A DNA stretch of 64,000 bases from contig NZ_LGQZ01000013.1 of the NCBI RefSeq assembly GCF_003116015.1, forward strand, positions 1-64,000, read 5' to 3'. The stretch is from Azospirillum sp. TSO22-1. GTDB taxonomy: Bacteria > Pseudomonadota > Alphaproteobacteria > Azospirillales > Azospirillaceae. Shown in pieces: positions 15,521 through 24,356 of this stretch (positions are counted from its first letter, which is position 1; the number at the start of each line of letters is the position of its first letter). The position numbers and the translations under genes are program-made. Below the pieces are notes generated by a model that had not been told where the DNA came from, did no database searches, and saw only the letters and a program-made list of their open reading frames with translations.

Positions 15521-16975
15521 TTACCCGTTCAGCTTCTTCTGAAGGATTTCATTGACCAGCGCCGGGTTGGCCTTGCCCTGGGTGGCCTTCATTGCCTGAC
15601 CGACGAAGAAGCCGAAGAGCTTGTCCTTGCCGGACCTGTACTCCTCGACCTTGTCGGCGTTGGCGGCCAGGATCTGGTCGATGGCGCCCTCGATGGCGCC
15701 GGTGTCGGTCACCTGCTTCAGGCCCTTCTCCGCGACGATGTCCGCCGGCGTCTTGCCCGGAGTCTCGAACATGATCGCGAAGACGTCCTTGGCGATGCGG
15801 CCGGAGATGGTGTTGTCGGCGATCAGGTCGATCAGGCCGCCGAGGTCCCCGGCCTTGACCGGGCTCTGCTCGATCTCCAGGCCGGCCTTGTTGAGCGCGC
15901 CGAACAGGTCGCCGGTCACCCAGTTGGCGGCCAGCTTCGGGTCACGCCCCTTGGCGACGGTCTCGAAGTAGTCGGCCTTGGCCTTCTCGTTGACCAGCAC
16001 GTTGGCGTCGTAGGCGGACAGCTTGAAGTCCGTCATGAAGCGGGCCTTCTTCTCGTCCGGCAACTCGGGCAGGGTGCGCTTGATCTCCTCCACCCACTCC
16101 GGGTCCAGCTCCAGCGGCAGCAGGTCGGGGTCGGGGAAGTAGCGGTAGTCGTGCGCCTCCTCCTTCGAGCGCATGGAGCGGGTCACCAGCTTGGTGGTGT
16201 CCCACAGCCGCGTCTCCTGGACGATGGTGCCGCCCTCCTCCAGCACTTCGACCTGGCGCCGCGCCTCGTACTCGATGGCGGCCATCACGAAGCGGATGGA
16301 GTTGACGTTCTTGATCTCGCAGCGCGTGCCGAACGGCTGCCCCGGCTTGCGCACCGAGACGTTGCAGTCGCAGCGCATGGAGCCTTCCTCCATGTTGCCG
16401 TCGCAGGTGCCCAGGTAGCGCAGGATCGAGCGCAGCTTGCGCACGTACGCCCCCGCCTCCTCGGCCGAGCGCAGATCCGGCTCCGACACGATCTCCATCA
16501 GCGCCACGCCCGACCGGTTCAGGTCGATGTAGGTCTTCGACGGGTGCTGGTCGTGCAGCGACTTGCCGGCGTCCTGCTCCATGTGCAGGCGCGTGATGCC
16601 GACCGTGCGGGTCGAGCCGTCCGGCAGATCGAGCACCAGTTCGCCCTTGCCGACGATCGGCTGCAGGTACTGGCTGATCTGGTAGCCCTGCGGCAGGTCG
16701 GCGTAGAAGTAGTTCTTGCGGTCGAACACCGAGTAATTGTTGATCTGCGCCTTCAGGCCCAGGCCGGTGCGCACCGCCTGCTCGACGCAGAACGCGTTGA
16801 TGACGGGCAGCATGCCCGGGAACGCCGCGTCCACAAAGCTGACCTGGCTGTTCGGCGCGGTGCCGAACGCGGTGGCGGAGCCGGAGAACAGCTTGGCGTT
16901 GGAAACGATCTGGGCGTGGACCTCCAGCCCGATCACGACTTCCCAATCGCCCGTTTCACCCTGGATGTAGGTCAT
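15521..16975 (-). CDS. gatB: Aspartyl/glutamyl-tRNA amidotransferase subunit B
   Basis: A 484-residue tRNA-binding and kinase subunit of the GatCAB amidotransferase, which converts misacylated Glu-tRNA-Gln or Asp-tRNA-Asn to the amidated form in the cytoplasm. Visible family signatures include VIGLEVHAQ near the N terminus, [18 protein letters not shown], and [12 protein letters not shown]. The C-terminal ~150 residues form the YqeY-like tail ending [11 protein letters not shown]. The length is usual for the family. It is the last gene of gatC-gatA-gatB, 20 bases behind gatA, and is followed by a hairpin terminator. Confidence 0.97.
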   Translation of the reverse strand: MTYIQGETGDWEVVIGLEVHAQIVSNAKLFSGSATAFGTAPNSQVSFVDAAFPGMLPVINAFCVEQAVRTGLGLKAQINNYSVFDRKNYFYADLPQGYQISQYLQPIVGKGELVLDLPDGSTRTVGITRLHMEQDAGKSLHDQHPSKTYIDLNRSGVALMEIVSEPDLRSAEEAGAYVRKLRSILRYLGTCDGNMEEGSMRCDCNVSVRKPGQPFGTRCEIKNVNSIRFVMAAIEYEARRQVEVLEEGGTIVQETRLWDTTKLVTRSMRSKEEAHDYRYFPDPDLLPLELDPEWVEEIKRTLPELPDEKKARFMTDFKLSAYDANVLVNEKAKADYFETVAKGRDPKLAANWVTGDLFGALNKAGLEIEQSPVKAGDLGGLIDLIADNTISGRIAKDVFAIMFETPGKTPADIVAEKGLKQVTDTGAIEGAIDQILAANADKVEEYRSGKDKLFGFFVGQAMKATQGKANPALVNEILQKKLNG

Positions 16976-16995
16976 GGTCTAACTCTCCGTCCCGC

Positions 16996-18477
16996 TCAGG
17001 CCACGAACGGCGGGGTGGCGGTGAACTGCGCGGCGTCCTCGATCACGCCGCCGACGCGGAACAGCGTCTCCTCGTCGAACGGCTTGCCGATCAGCTGCAG
17101 GCCCAGCGGCAGCCCGTCGGCGCCCAGGCCGGCGGGGATGCTCATGCCCGGCAGGCCGGCGAGGTTGACCGGCACCGTGAACACGTCGTTCAGGTACATC
17201 TGGATCGGGTCGTCCATCTTCTCGCCGATGGCGAAGGCGCCCGACGGCGCGGTCGGCGTCAGGATGACGTCGCACTGTTCGAACGCCTGGTCGAAGTCCC
17301 ACTTGATGCGGGTCCGCACCTTCTGCGCCTGCAGGTAGTAGGCGTCGTAGTAGCCGGCCGACAGCACGTAGGTGCCGATCAGGATGCGGCGGCGGACCTC
17401 CTTGCCGAAGCCGGCGCCGCGGGTGTTCTCGTACATCTCGTTGAGGCTGTTGCCCTCGACCCGCAGGCCGTAGCGCACGCCGTCGTAGCGGGCGAGGTTG
17501 GACGAGCACTCGGCCGGCGCCACGATGTAGTAGGCGGCCAGCGCGTACTTGGTGTGCGGCAGGCTGATGTCGACCGGGGTGGCGCCGGCGGCCTTCAGCC
17601 ACTCGATGCCCTTGCGCCACATCTCCTCGATCTCGGCGGGCATGCCGTCGACGCGGTACTCCTTGGGAATGCCGACGCGCAGGCCGCGGATGTCACCGGT
17701 GATCGCCTTCTCGAAGTCCGGCACCGGCATGTCCACCGAAGTGGAGTCCTTCGGATCGAAGCCGCACATGGAGCGCAGCATGATCGCGCTGTCGCGCACC
17801 GTGCGGGTCATCGGGCCGGCCTGGTCGAGCGACGAGGCGAAAGCGACCACGCCCCAGCGCGAGCAGCGGCCGTAGGTCGGCTTGATGCCGACGATGCCGG
17901 TGAAGGCGGCGGGCTGGCGGATCGAGCCGCCGGTGTCGGTGCCGGTCGCCCCCAGCGCCACGCGCGCCGCCACCGCGGCGGCCGAGCCGCCCGACGAGCC
18001 GCCGGGCACCAGCTTGCGCGGCCAGTTGCCGGGCTCGCCCGGGCTCCACGGGTTGATCACGTCGCCGTAGTAGGAGGTGATGTTGGCCGAGCCCATGGCG
18101 AACTCGTCCAGGTTCACCTTGCCCAGCATGACGGCGCCGTCGCGCCACAGGTTGGACGTGACGGTGGACTCGTAGCCGGGCTGGAAGCCGTCGAGGATGT
18201 GGCTGGCGGCCGTGGTCAGCACGTCCTTGGTGCAGAACAGGTCCTTCACCGCGATGGGCAGGCCGTCCATCGGTCCGGCCTCGCCCTTCGCCCGGCGGGC
18301 GTCGGAGGCCTTGGCCATCTCCAGCGCCTTGTCCGGCGTCTCGGTGATGAAGGCGTTGAGGGGGCGGGCCTTCTCAACGGCGCGGACGTGCGCCTCGGTC
18401 AGCTCGACCGCGGTGAACTGCTTCTCGGCGAGGCCCTTGAGGGCGTCGGCCATGGTGAGGTGGGTGAGCTGGGTCAT
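16996..18477 (-). CDS. gatA: Aspartyl/glutamyl-tRNA amidotransferase subunit A
   Basis: A 493-residue amidase-signature enzyme, the glutaminase subunit of GatCAB that feeds ammonia to GatB. The catalytic triad region is clear: Lys in [12 protein letters not shown] (~residue 77), the first Ser in the Gly/Ser loop [15 protein letters not shown], and the nucleophilic Ser in [27 protein letters not shown] follows, as expected. It starts one base after the gatC stop (TAA-C-ATG), so translation is tightly coupled and a 1:1 ratio is likely. Confidence 0.97.
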   Translation of the reverse strand: MTQLTHLTMADALKGLAEKQFTAVELTEAHVRAVEKARPLNAFITETPDKALEMAKASDARRAKGEAGPMDGLPIAVKDLFCTKDVLTTAASHILDGFQPGYESTVTSNLWRDGAVMLGKVNLDEFAMGSANITSYYGDVINPWSPGEPGNWPRKLVPGGSSGGSAAAVAARVALGATGTDTGGSIRQPAAFTGIVGIKPTYGRCSRWGVVAFASSLDQAGPMTRTVRDSAIMLRSMCGFDPKDSTSVDMPVPDFEKAITGDIRGLRVGIPKEYRVDGMPAEIEEMWRKGIEWLKAAGATPVDISLPHTKYALAAYYIVAPAECSSNLARYDGVRYGLRVEGNSLNEMYENTRGAGFGKEVRRRILIGTYVLSAGYYDAYYLQAQKVRTRIKWDFDQAFEQCDVILTPTAPSGAFAIGEKMDDPIQMYLNDVFTVPVNLAGLPGMSIPAGLGADGLPLGLQLIGKPFDEETLFRVGGVIEDAAQFTATPPFVA

Positions 18478-18478
18478 G

Positions 18479-18766
18479 TTATTCGACCACCTTCGGCACG
18501 GCGAAATAGCCCTCGGCCGCTTCCGGGGCGTTCCTGACGATGTCCTGCGGGTACCCGCCGTCGGTGACTTGATCCTGGCGGCGGCGCAGCTTCTGCGCGG
18601 CGACCGAGGTCATCGGCGGGACGTTGCCGGTGTCCACCTCGTTCAACTGCTCCACGAAGCTGAGGATGTTGTTCAGCTCGCCCGCGAGATGGCCGAGCTC
18701 TTCCTCCGGCACCTTGATGCGGGCCAGATGCGCGATCTTGGCCACGGTGGCCTTGTCGAGCGACAT
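18479..18766 (-). CDS. gatC: Aspartyl/glutamyl-tRNA amidotransferase subunit C
   Basis: A 95-residue small subunit that wraps around the GatA-GatB interface and stabilises the complex. Family features: an N-terminal helix [17 protein letters not shown], a central [16 protein letters not shown], then VPPMTS and a C-terminal YFAVPKVVE. The start at MSLDKATV (18766) is preferred over an in-frame ATG 51 bases upstream, because homologues start here and the longer version would cross into the promoter leader. First gene of the operon. Confidence 0.95.
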   Translation of the reverse strand: MSLDKATVAKIAHLARIKVPEEELGHLAGELNNILSFVEQLNEVDTGNVPPMTSVAAQKLRRRQDQVTDGGYPQDIVRNAPEAAEGYFAVPKVVE

Positions 18767-18807
18767 GCCTGGTACTCTCTTCCGCCGTATCGGGAAAAAC
18801 GGCTCGG

Positions 18808-18836
18808 ACGCTAGCACCGGACGCGCGGGATCGCAA
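18808..18836 (-). promoter_or_regulatory. Predicted promoter of gatCAB
   Basis: On the minus strand TTGCGA and TAGCGT are separated by 17 bases, ending 41 bases before the gatC start. Confidence 0.5.
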
Positions 18837-19027
18837 CGCCAGAGGGGAGTGGCCGAGCCGCGCCTCGCAGGCGCACGGCGCGCACGGCTGACACCACCCC
18901 CTCCCGCACGGCGGGATTAAACCATCGGCGACGCCCGATACCGTGGACGCTCATTACATAAAAACCCTCAACGGTGGTATCGTTCGGCGATTCGTGCGCG
19001 TTTCCCGACAGATGCGGAGCCGCTGCC

Positions 19028-19804
19028 ATGCCGCTCGATCCCCCACCCCACGGCGCGAGGCCCGTCGAACCATTCAAAGCGCTCCTCGGCGCGGGGGCGG
19101 TGGTCGTCGCCGTCCTTGCGGCCGGCGGCTTCTCGCTGCGCTGGAGCTATTACTACAATTTCGGCCTGCACACCCTCGTGCTGCAAGCACCGCTCAACAC
19201 GCTGCCGGTCTACGCTGTCGAGATCGTGCGCGACTCTGAGAATTTTCTGACGCTCCTCAACTTGACGCTGCGCTACGTCGCCCCCCTTCAGGCCATCCTC
19301 ATCCTGGTGAGATGCGCGCGCACCTGCCGATGGCGGCGCGTCGGACGGCTGGTCCGCTTCATCGAACGGTTTGCCGGCCTCGACTCCCCGATCGTCGTCG
19401 AAGCCCTGCGCGCCGGGGCGTTCATCTGCGTCGCCTTCGCGGCGGGGAGCGAGGCGGGCACCCGCAACTACTGGCACAACGCCGTCGAGGCGACGTCCGG
19501 GTTGCCCCGGGTCACCCTGGTCCAGCTTTCGGACAAGTCCGAGACCGGGCTCCCCGTCCAATGCGACCAGCGGCCGCTCGCACAGCGCTCGTCCCCGGCG
19601 GTGTTCTTCATCGGCGATCAGAACGCGCTGCGCGCTTTGAACGGTGGCCGGGCCTGCAGCGCGGGACCCAAGGATGGCAGTTGGCGCCTTCTGCATCGGG
19701 ACGAGAAATACGTCTACATCTTCTACACGGTGCAGCAGCGCAGCGACCGTCCATACACCCTCGCGCTCGCGCAAAACGACAAGTTCATCCTGATCCTGAG
19801 GTGA
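19028..19804 (+). CDS. Hypothetical membrane protein
   Basis: A 258-residue protein with about three hydrophobic segments: ALLGAGAVVVAVLAAGGF (~18-38), a second around LRYVAPLQAILILV (~75-95) and a third at LRAGAFICVAFAAG (~125-140). The following ~110 residues look soluble and contain several cysteines (PVQCDQRP, GGRACSAG). The ATG at 19028 has GGAG nine bases upstream; an in-frame start 54 bases earlier would add a non-hydrophobic leader. It is followed eleven bases later by a secreted-protein gene, probably one operon. No family was recognised. Confidence 0.65.
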   Translation: MPLDPPPHGARPVEPFKALLGAGAVVVAVLAAGGFSLRWSYYYNFGLHTLVLQAPLNTLPVYAVEIVRDSENFLTLLNLTLRYVAPLQAILILVRCARTCRWRRVGRLVRFIERFAGLDSPIVVEALRAGAFICVAFAAGSEAGTRNYWHNAVEATSGLPRVTLVQLSDKSETGLPVQCDQRPLAQRSSPAVFFIGDQNALRALNGGRACSAGPKDGSWRLLHRDEKYVYIFYTVQQRSDRPYTLALAQNDKFILILR

Positions 19805-19815
19805 GGAGCCCCACG

Positions 19816-20409
19816 ATGCCCAATGCTGGCCACGTCGCATGCCTGCTCGGCGTAACGGTGACGGCGCTTTGCCTCGCCGCCGTACCGGCGGAGGCGCAAC
19901 CCTCGTCCGCCGAGGCCCCGCCCCCGTGCATTCGCACGGGCCTTTCCGGCGGCCCGGGCAACTCGCTCGAACAGTTGATGATCCTTCGACCGGTCGGCGG
20001 TGCCGACCTGCCCGCGGTGTCGGCGATCCTGCACAAACTCGAGGCAAAAACGGGCGAGGTGACCCTCACCCCCTCGGGCGCCAGCAAAGAAAGCCTCACT
20101 GTGCAGCAGATCACCCTGACCTATACCAAACCGAGCCCCGCGGCCCAGTTCCCGATACCCGTGCTTGCCGGCGAAACGCCATACGAGGCCGAGTACCCGG
20201 CGGACACCGTCCACGCGGACAACGGAACCATTCATTTCGGCAACTGTGCCCTCCCGCCCTACGACAAGAATGGCTGGCGCGTGGACCACGCCGTGTTCGA
20301 AGGCATCCTGAAGATCGAAGGCGGGAAGCTCAAGATCCGTGGAATCTTCGCCGAGTATCGGTGGCCGACCGGCGGCGGGAGTCCTTCGGGCATCAACAAG
20401 CCCGGATGA
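19816..20409 (+). CDS. Hypothetical secreted protein
   Basis: A 197-residue protein with a signal peptide (GVTVTALCLAAVPAEA, cut before QPS) and a mature domain of mixed strands (EVTLTPSGASKESLTVQQIT, then GILKIEGGKLKIRGIFAEY). A cysteine pair (PPCIRTG and FGNCALPP) could form a disulphide. It has GGAG seven bases before ATG and lies directly behind the membrane protein gene, so the two may act together in the envelope. No family was recognised. Confidence 0.65.
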   Translation: MPNAGHVACLLGVTVTALCLAAVPAEAQPSSAEAPPPCIRTGLSGGPGNSLEQLMILRPVGGADLPAVSAILHKLEAKTGEVTLTPSGASKESLTVQQITLTYTKPSPAAQFPIPVLAGETPYEAEYPADTVHADNGTIHFGNCALPPYDKNGWRVDHAVFEGILKIEGGKLKIRGIFAEYRWPTGGGSPSGINKPG

Positions 20410-20415
20410 CGTCCG

Positions 20416-21003
20416 TCAGATCCGTTTCCCGCCCAGCGCCATCGCCTCCGGCTCGCGCGGGGACGGGGCGACGCGCAGCCGCGCCAGCGCCGCCGCCACG
20501 TCGGCTTCGGGGGGCACCGCGGGATCGGCGCGGCACTGGTTGATCAGCACGAGGTCGCCCGAGGTCACCGATGTCGCGACGAAGCAGCCGTAGACGTTGC
20601 CGGACAGCGTCATCTCATAGCGCTCGAACGCGTAGACCCGGCCGGCCCCCACCGTCGCCCCGCCGCCGAACGAGCGGCCGGAGCCGCCGGGCGGGATGAA
20701 GCGCTCACGCACCTCGGCCGGTTCGGTGCGCTTGGAGATGAACTCGCCGTCGCCAGCCCGACTGTAGAGGACGATGGTCTGCCCCTCCTCGCGCAGCCAG
20801 CGGGCGGTGAAGGTGCTCATGCCGCCGCGCTCCAGCCGGCGCAACTCGTTCGGGCGCGGGCCGCCGTAGACCGGGTCGCCGAAGGCGATGGGCGAGGTGC
20901 GCGGATCGACCACCTCGCTGACCGGCGGGTTGCCGGCGGCGGACTGGGCGAGCGCCGCCCCGCATCCAAGCCCCACCACCAGCGCCGCAGCGACCCTCAG
21001 CAT
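20416..21003 (-). CDS. Hypothetical secreted protein
   Basis: A 195-residue protein with a short signal peptide (MLRVAAALVVGLGCGAALA) cut before QSA. The mature part has strands such as TIVLYSRAGDGEFIS and VYAFERYEMTLSG, and ends with an Ala/Arg-rich helix. Its start at 21003 is set by GGAGG five bases upstream, better than an in-frame ATG 51 bases earlier. It converges on the preceding secreted-protein gene with a six-base gap. No family was recognised; it is probably periplasmic. Confidence 0.7.
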   Translation of the reverse strand: MLRVAAALVVGLGCGAALAQSAAGNPPVSEVVDPRTSPIAFGDPVYGGPRPNELRRLERGGMSTFTARWLREEGQTIVLYSRAGDGEFISKRTEPAEVRERFIPPGGSGRSFGGGATVGAGRVYAFERYEMTLSGNVYGCFVATSVTSGDLVLINQCRADPAVPPEADVAAALARLRVAPSPREPEAMALGGKRI

Positions 21004-21114
21004 GGCGTCCTCCGGAAAGCGTTCCTGAAGGCAAGGTGGAGCGCGGCCACGCAAAGAAAACGGAACTGTTCGTCATAAGTCTTTTTCGGCCGTCGTTTTC
21101 GGCATCTCGGGCGC

Positions 21115-21143
21115 TTGCCGGAGCGAAGGCAGGCGCCTAAGGT
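21115..21143 (+). promoter_or_regulatory. Predicted promoter of ruvX, very close to the start codon
   Basis: TTGCCG and TAAGGT are 17 bases apart. The -10 ends seven bases before the ATG at 21151, so the transcript should begin at or next to the start codon. Confidence 0.5.
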
Positions 21144-21150
21144 TCGGTTT

Positions 21151-21696
21151 ATGATCCGCACCCTGCCCGACCTCGCCGCGGCGCTGCCCAAGGGGGCACG
21201 CCTGCTCGGCCTCGACCTCGGAACCAAGACCATCGGGCTCGCCGTGTGCGACCCGGGTTTGGCCGTCGCCTCGCCGATCCAGACCATCCGCCGCTCCAAG
21301 TTCACCGAGGAGGCGAAGGAACTGGCGCGCATCGTGCGCGACTACGGCGTCGGCGGCTTCGTGCTGGGGCTGCCGCTCAACATGGACGGCTCGCAGGGCG
21401 AGCGGGCGCAGGCCACCAACGCCTTCGCGGCGACTCTGGTGCAGCGTGCCGACCTGTTCGGCGGCTGGGAGCCGGAGATCGCTTTCTGGGACGAGCGGCT
21501 GTCCACCGTGGCGGTGCAGCGTTTCATGACCGACGAGGCCGACATGACCCGCAAGCGCCGCGGCGAGGTCGTGGACAAGATGGCCGCCGCCTACATCCTG
21601 CAGGGCGCCATCGACTCGCTGGCCTACGCCCGCCGGCAGGCCGAGGCCGCCGCCCGCGAGGATGAGGACGACCTGGACGACGAGCGCGACGACTGA
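21151..21696 (+). CDS. ruvX: Holliday junction resolvase-like protein RuvX/YqgF
   Basis: A 181-residue RNase H-fold protein of the YqgF/RuvX family, implicated in processing of the 5' end of pre-16S rRNA and possibly in recombination. The first acidic residue sits in LGLDLGTKTIGLAV, the second in FWDERLSTV and the third in DKMAAAYILQ, the expected triad. The C-terminal tail is unusually acidic (EDEDDLDDERDD). The start is MIRTLPD at 21151; an in-frame codon 36 bases upstream overlaps the predicted promoter. An AEC permease gene follows after six bases. Confidence 0.92.
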   Translation: MIRTLPDLAAALPKGARLLGLDLGTKTIGLAVCDPGLAVASPIQTIRRSKFTEEAKELARIVRDYGVGGFVLGLPLNMDGSQGERAQATNAFAATLVQRADLFGGWEPEIAFWDERLSTVAVQRFMTDEADMTRKRRGEVVDKMAAAYILQGAIDSLAYARRQAEAAAREDEDDLDDERDD

Positions 21697-21702
21697 GCGG
21701 CG

Positions 21703-22620
21703 ATGGGCACCGTCGCCGGCGCGCTGGCGCCCATCTTCCTGCTGATCCTGATCGGCCACGCCCTGCGGCGGTTCGAACTGGTGCCGGCGGCGTTCTGGCT
21801 GCCGGCCGAGCGCGTCACCTACGTGCTGTTCTTCCCCTGCCTGATCGTCGATGAGCTGGCGCGCGCCAACCTCGCGGCGTTCGACGTGCTGCCGATGGCG
21901 GCGGCGCTGGTGGTGGCGACGCTCGCCGCGGCGGCGCTGCTGCTGGCGGGGCGCCGCGCCGTCGGCCTCGACGGACCGGCCTTCACCTCGGTGTTCCAGG
22001 GCGGCATCCGCTTCAACACCTACGTCGGCCTCGCCGCCGCGCGGGCGCTGTTCGGCGCGCCGGGGCTGACGCTGACGGCGGTGGGGATCGCGCTGCTGAT
22101 CCCGCTGGTCAACGTGCTGAGCATCGCCGTGCTGTCCGGCCACGGCCAGGACGCCAAGGGGACGAACGCCAGGGCGATCCTCGGCGGGCTGGTGCGCAAC
22201 CCGCTGATCGTCGCCGCGGTCGTCGGCGCCGTGCTGACGCTGAGCGGCGCCGGCAAGCCGCCGCTGATCGGCGATGTGGTGGAGATCCTGGCGCGCGCCG
22301 CGCTGCCGCTCGGCCTGCTGTCGGTGGGCGCCGGGCTGGACCTCGGCGCCGCCCGCTCGGCCGGGCGCGGCGTGCTGGTGTCGAGCGTGGTGAAGCTGCT
22401 GTTGCTGCCGGCGCTGACGGCGGCCGCATGCGTAGCGTTTGGGGTGGAGGGGCTGGCGTTCACCGTGGCGGTGCTGTTCAACGCCCTGCCCTGCGCGCCG
22501 AGTGCCTACATCCTGGCCCGCCAGATGGGCGGCGACCACACGCTGATGGCGACCGTCATCACCGTGCAGACCCTGCTGGCGGCGCTGAGCCTGCCGCTGG
22601 TCCTGGTGGTGCTGGGATAG
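21703..22620 (+). CDS. AEC-family permease (auxin efflux carrier type)
   Basis: A 305-residue inner-membrane transporter with about ten hydrophobic segments in the two-by-five pattern of the AEC/BART superfamily: GALAPIFLLILIGHAL at the N terminus, VLFFPCLIVDEL, the mid-loop before GLVRNPLIVAAVVGAVL, and a C-terminal repeat with GLSVGAGLDL-like sequence and TVITVQTLLAALSLPL. Family members export organic acids or amino acids; the substrate here cannot be read. It lies six bases behind ruvX and converges with the GFA gene. Confidence 0.88.
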   Translation: MGTVAGALAPIFLLILIGHALRRFELVPAAFWLPAERVTYVLFFPCLIVDELARANLAAFDVLPMAAALVVATLAAAALLLAGRRAVGLDGPAFTSVFQGGIRFNTYVGLAAARALFGAPGLTLTAVGIALLIPLVNVLSIAVLSGHGQDAKGTNARAILGGLVRNPLIVAAVVGAVLTLSGAGKPPLIGDVVEILARAALPLGLLSVGAGLDLGAARSAGRGVLVSSVVKLLLLPALTAAACVAFGVEGLAFTVAVLFNALPCAPSAYILARQMGGDHTLMATVITVQTLLAALSLPLVLVVLG

Positions 22621-22628
22621 GCCGCGCC

Positions 22629-23063
22629 TTACGACACCAGCGTCGAACTGCCATCCGGATCGGTGCTCCTTTTCTGCGCCAAACCGTCGTCGCCGATCTC
22701 GTAATAGTCGCCCTTGAAGTCCACCCAGATGTGCTTGTCGGCATGCAGCCCGGTCGGTTCGTCGAGGGTTCCGGCCGCCACGTCGATGCGCGGCAGGCCG
22801 ATGCCCTCCCAGATCACGCCGGAACCGCAGCGGGAGCAGAACCCCCGCCGCGCGTTCTCCGACGACCGGTACCAGGTCAGCGTCTCGTCCTTCACGAGGC
22901 GCAGCCCCTCGCGCGGGAAGGTGGTGTAGGCGCCGACGTGGCTGTGCTGCCTGCGACACTGGCCGCAGTGGCAGAACGAGACCGGGCCGGGCTGCACGGT
23001 GATCTCGTAGCGGACGCCGCCGCAGGCGCAGCCGCCGGTCCAGACGCGGCGCTCGCCGGTCAT
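22629..23063 (-). CDS. GFA-family (CENP-V/GFA domain) zinc protein
   Basis: A 144-residue protein with the glutathione-dependent formaldehyde-activating fold: zinc ligands in GGCACGGVRYE, FCHCGQCRRQH and FCSRCGSGVIWEG. The family is named for a S-hydroxymethylglutathione-forming enzyme, but most members have no proven activity. The last residues FKGDYYEIGDDGL form the usual terminal strand. It is followed upstream on the same strand by the DUF1127 gene, six bases away, so both may be co-transcribed. Confidence 0.9.
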   Translation of the reverse strand: MTGERRVWTGGCACGGVRYEITVQPGPVSFCHCGQCRRQHSHVGAYTTFPREGLRLVKDETLTWYRSSENARRGFCSRCGSGVIWEGIGLPRIDVAAGTLDEPTGLHADKHIWVDFKGDYYEIGDDGLAQKRSTDPDGSSTLVS

Positions 23064-23068
23064 GGCTC

Positions 23069-23302
23069 TCAGCCCTGCCAGAACGGCTTGTCGGCCTCGC
23101 TGCCGGCGTCGGCGCGCGAGATGCCGATGTCGTGCAGCAGGTGGTCGGGCAGCGCCTCCAGCGCCCGGCGCTGGCGCCGCCGCTCCTGCCAGGTGGCCAG
23201 CGTGTCGGTGGCGCTGACCACCGCGCGGCCGACCGTCTGCAACAGGCCGTTCGCCGGCCGCGAGGTCGTGCGGGTGAAGACGGTGTTGGTGCTCTGGCTC
23301 AT
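23069..23302 (-). CDS. DUF1127 (YjiS-like) small protein
   Basis: A 77-residue protein whose C-terminal half is the DUF1127 motif: WQERRRQRRALEALPDHLLHDIGIS followed by RADAGSEADKPFWQG. In alphaproteobacteria such short Arg-rich proteins are known to bind RNA or to act in phosphate, carbon and RNA-turnover physiology. Ribosome-binding site GGGAG sits eight bases before ATG. Its promoter region, shared with the divergent LysR-type gene, contains a perfect palindrome at 23405-23421, so control by that regulator is likely. Confidence 0.9.
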   Translation of the reverse strand: MSQSTNTVFTRTTSRPANGLLQTVGRAVVSATDTLATWQERRRQRRALEALPDHLLHDIGISRADAGSEADKPFWQG

Positions 23303-23404
23303 GGCTTCGTCTCCCTCTCTGACTGCGTGGCGATGAGTGTGTTTCCGGGAATGAGAATGGCCCACCCGCTTCTTGCGGACAAACGACGCTTTCTCATAGG
23401 ATCG

Positions 23405-23421
23405 ATTAGGAAACCTAATCC
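23405..23421. promoter_or_regulatory. Palindromic LysR-type operator (GATTAGG-N3-CCTAATC)
   Basis: A perfect inverted repeat with seven-base arms and an AAA centre. Each arm contains CTAAT on one strand, the core known for GcvA binding sites. It lies 14 bases before the GcvA-like start codon and about 100 bases before the DUF1127 gene, in their divergent spacer. Confidence 0.65.
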
Positions 23422-23435
23422 GATCGGAGCGCCCC

Positions 23436-24344
23436 GTGAGCCGCCGCCTGCCCCCGCTCAACGCCTTGCGCACCTTCGAGGCGGCGGCCCGTCTGCTGTC
23501 CTTCACCAAGGCCGCGGATGAACTGCATGTTACCCAAGCTGCGGTAAGCCATCAGATCAAGGGGCTGGAGGAATGGCTGGGGGTGCCGCTGTTCCGCCGG
23601 TTGAACCGCGGGCTGGTGCTGACCGACGCCGGGCAGACCTACCTGCCGCCGCTGCGCGAGGCGCTCGACCTGATGGCCAGCGCCACCGAGCGGGTGATCC
23701 GCCGCGACGCCACCGGCACGCTGACCATCTCCACCATGCCGAGCTTCGCGGCGAAGTGGCTGGTGCTGCGGCTCGGGCGGTTCCAGGTGGCGCACCCGGA
23801 GTTGGACGTGCGGCTGCACACCACCTCGCAGATGGTGGACTTCAACCAGCAGGACGTGGACGTGGCGATCCGCTTCGGCAGCGGCAACTGGCCCGACCTG
23901 CGGGTCGAGCGCCTGCTGAACGAGGACATCTTCCCGGTCTGCTGCCCCAGCCTGCTGCCGACGCTGACGACGCCCGCCGACCTGAAGAAGCATACGCTGC
24001 TGCACGACGACTACATCGTCACCTGGGGCGACTGGCTGGCGCTGGCCGGCGTGGAGGGTCTCGACGCCACGCGCGGCCTGCACTTCACCGACTCGTCGCA
24101 CACCATCCAGGCGGCGATGGAGGGGCACGGCGTGGCGCTCGCCCGGCAGGTGCTGGCCGCCGACGATCTCGCCGCCGGGCGGCTGGCCCGGCCGTTCGAC
24201 GTGGCGCTGACCGGGCTGTACGCCTACTACTTCGTCGCCCCGGCGCACTATTTCCAGCGCCCCAAGGTCAAGGCGTTCCGCGAGTGGCTGTTCGCCGAGG
24301 TCGAGGAGTACGCGGCGCGCATGGGCCTGCCGGAAAGGGCGTGA
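23436..24344 (+). CDS. LysR-type transcriptional regulator, GcvA-like
   Basis: A 302-residue regulator. Residues ~1-65 are the winged helix-turn-helix (LNALRTFEAAARLLSFTKAA, then VTQAAVSHQIKGLEEWLGVPLF), and ~90-295 the effector-binding domain. The phrase RLNRGLVLTDAGQTYLP and the PSFAAKWLVLRLGRFQ segment are typical of the GcvA clade, named for the glycine-cleavage activator; the ligand here is unknown. The start is GTG at 23436, with GGAG seven bases upstream. The palindrome just before it suggests autoregulation and control of the divergent DUF1127 gene. Confidence 0.92.
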   Translation: MSRRLPPLNALRTFEAAARLLSFTKAADELHVTQAAVSHQIKGLEEWLGVPLFRRLNRGLVLTDAGQTYLPPLREALDLMASATERVIRRDATGTLTISTMPSFAAKWLVLRLGRFQVAHPELDVRLHTTSQMVDFNQQDVDVAIRFGSGNWPDLRVERLLNEDIFPVCCPSLLPTLTTPADLKKHTLLHDDYIVTWGDWLALAGVEGLDATRGLHFTDSSHTIQAAMEGHGVALARQVLAADDLAAGRLARPFDVALTGLYAYYFVAPAHYFQRPKVKAFREWLFAEVEEYAARMGLPERA

Positions 24345-24356
24345 GGCCACGCCCGG

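Noticed and set aside
18974-19027. Earlier start for the membrane protein at 18974
   Set aside because: The extra 18 residues are not hydrophobic and lack a ribosome-binding site, whereas the ATG at 19028 has one.
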